Part shown: piece by piece, positions 6,081 to 7,278 of the stretch
Layout: the number at the start of each line of letters is the position of its first letter
How positions within the stretch are numbered: the stretch's first letter is position 1
Assembly: GCA_910586775.1 (NCBI GenBank)
Contig: CAJUJN010000047.1
Span: 3,996-11,273 of the forward strand
From: an uncultured Acetatifactor sp.
Lineage (GTDB): Bacteria > Bacillota > Clostridia > Lachnospirales > Lachnospiraceae
Direction of reading: 5' to 3'
DNA length: 7,278 nt
The notes under the pieces: model-generated
The model's input: only the letters and a program-made list of their open reading frames with translations
Databases searched by the model: none
What the model was told of the DNA's origin: nothing
Program-made: the position numbers and the translations under genes

Positions 6081-7278
6081 CAGAAATTGAAGCTGCCGTC
6101 CCATACAGGCATATCGGAAAGGTAGGCGCTCTCCACAGCCGGAACATAGTACGCGCCATAAGCTTTCAGGCCGTCATCCATAGCCGCTTCGGGCAGTTCC
6201 ACATAAAAGCGGTAATAGGGCATATAATACCTCTCCCGCTCTCCCGCGCGGTAGACCAGCTCCACTTTCCCGATGAACTCCTCTCCGGGCATCTCATAGG
6301 GCGCTGTGGTGATATAATTGCCTTTCCGCAGAAGCTCTTTCGCCTCCTCCGCCGTGATGATCGGATACTCTCCCACCATCCTCGACAGATCAGGCCGGAA
6401 GCTCCTGGCCAGGTACAGCCTGCCCTGGTCATCGCAGTAAAAGGCCGTCCGGTTGAAATTGTAATTGATGATGCGCTGGACCATATCCTCCGCCCGGTCA
6501 TAAAATTCAATCCAATAGCTCTGCTGGAGATAGATATTGTAGCCGCCGCCATAGATATTCGCCACGGGATGCTCCATCCCGATGAAATCCTCGTACTCTT
6601 TTTCCAGATACTCTGCCGTCTCCGCCAGCTCCCCATAGGCAGCGTGATGGGTAAAGCGATATTCCTCCGGCAGGGATACGGCCGGTTCAAAAGATACCGT
6701 AGCCGTCATGGCCTGATTCACCTGGATTTTCAGCCCTTCCGCTTCCCCGATTAACTTCGTGGGATTGAAATACCCTTCCGGCACGGTGTCTCCGCCCATC
6801 TCCAGCTTCTCCGTTATGATTCGCCTCGTCTCTTCGTCCGGCACATCATCCGTGATGGTCAGGGATTCCTCCTCCAGTCCTAAGCTGCCCGCGACCTTGA
6901 TCAGGAATTCCCGCATTTTATGAAAGTCTCCGCCCTGTGCGATGTAGCTCTCATCGTAGGAGAGAACATTTTCATACACCGGCAGAGATGAAATCCCCAA
7001 CGCCTCGCCCCAGGGGTTCGCATTGACTAACTCCGAGATGTCATGCACTCTGACGCCCTCATAGCCCGCTGCTTCCTCCTGCCCAATCTCTGTCACGGAA
7101 AGCATGGGAAGCCCTGCCGCGCCCCCCGTCTCCTGTGTGCCGGGTTCCTGTCTCCCCTCTGGGTCATGGGACGCGTGGAGCGAGGAGTCCTGGCCCGACT
7201 GATTCTGTTTTTGTTCCATGACGATCCATCCCACGCATGCCGCCAGCAGGAGACCGGCCGCTGCGGCAGCCCATTTCC
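6080..7278 (-). CDS. Membrane-anchored or lipoprotein-like protein of unknown function (5' end missing)
   Basis: I do not recognise the family. The frame is open to the window edge. Codons before the GTG at 7234 read KWAAAAAGLLLAAC and continue into VGWIVMEQ. This is a hydrophobic segment of about 19 residues preceded by a lysine, so the true start lies outside the window and at least 398 residues are encoded. LAAC fits a lipobox, but the following VGWIVM is more typical of a membrane helix. A Q/S/G/E-rich, probably disordered linker of about 35 residues follows. Then comes a large aromatic-rich domain with NPWGEALGISSLPVYEN, PIITAEEAKELLRKGNYIT, YYMPYYRFYVELP and a final YGAYYVPAVES. The topology is probably a short cytoplasmic part or signal, an anchor and an outside domain. 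The PIITAEEAKELL segment loosely recalls PepSY or YycI-like domains; that is only an impression. An ECF-sigma partner (anti-sigma type) upstream is one possibility, not shown here. Confidence 0.85.
   Translation of the reverse strand, partial: KWAAAAAGLLLAACVGWIVMEQKQNQSGQDSSLHASHDPEGRQEPGTQETGGAAGLPMLSVTEIGQEEAAGYEGVRVHDISELVNANPWGEALGISSLPVYENVLSYDESYIAQGGDFHKMREFLIKVAGSLGLEEESLTITDDVPDEETRRIITEKLEMGGDTVPEGYFNPTKLIGEAEGLKIQVNQAMTATVSFEPAVSLPEEYRFTHHAAYGELAETAEYLEKEYEDFIGMEHPVANIYGGGYNIYLQQSYWIEFYDRAEDMVQRIINYNFNRTAFYCDDQGRLYLARSFRPDLSRMVGEYPIITAEEAKELLRKGNYITTAPYEMPGEEFIGKVELVYRAGERERYYMPYYRFYVELPEAAMDDGLKAYGAYYVPAVESAYLSDMPVWDGSFNF

Noticed and set aside
5907..6159. Minus-strand 65- and 70-codon frames overlapping the end of the partial gene
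   Set aside because: Both start inside the partial gene in other reading frames and overlap each other and the palindromes. They have no ribosome binding site or recognisable motif.
6059..6754. Plus-strand 231-codon frame opposite the partial gene
   Set aside because: The minus-strand product has a membrane anchor, a linker and a coherent domain. The antisense frame has no supporting signal.

Overview
The window looks like chromosomal DNA from a gut-type Firmicute. Lachnospiraceae or a close clostridial relative is the best guess. The reasons are the mid-range to slightly high GC content, AGGAG-type ribosome binding sites, a very large BspA-type leucine-rich-repeat (LRR) protein, and a DusB-like tRNA dihydrouridine synthase. 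The taxonomic guess is inference. All convincing genes lie on the minus strand, so transcription runs from high to low coordinates.

In transcription order, the window opens inside a gene of unknown family (6080-7278, 5' end missing). It has a hydrophobic N-terminal segment and a large, probably extracytoplasmic domain. About 490 bases without a confident gene follow (5586-6079). The upstream half of that gap (5849-6080) is unusually rich in inverted repeats, several of them mutually exclusive. The downstream half holds a doubtful 68-codon ORF and a good -10 box for the next gene. Next is a complete tRNA-dihydrouridine synthase gene (4620-5585). After a 163-base gap with a long-range inverted repeat and a strong ribosome binding site, a 1477-residue LRR protein fills positions 23-4456.

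The LRR protein is the most striking object. It has about 44 LRR_5 units and at least seven copies of a recurring module-opening motif. Two hydrophilic linkers interrupt the repeats, and the first is encoded by a 36-bp tandem minisatellite. No signal peptide or cell-wall anchor is visible. The three genes have no obvious common function. The dus and LRR genes may be cotranscribed; the partial gene probably belongs to a unit whose start lies outside the window.

I found no tRNA, rRNA, CRISPR array, transposase or phage gene. The best candidates for something undescribed are the palindrome-rich intergenic element and the module and linker architecture of the LRR protein. Neither is proof of a new system.
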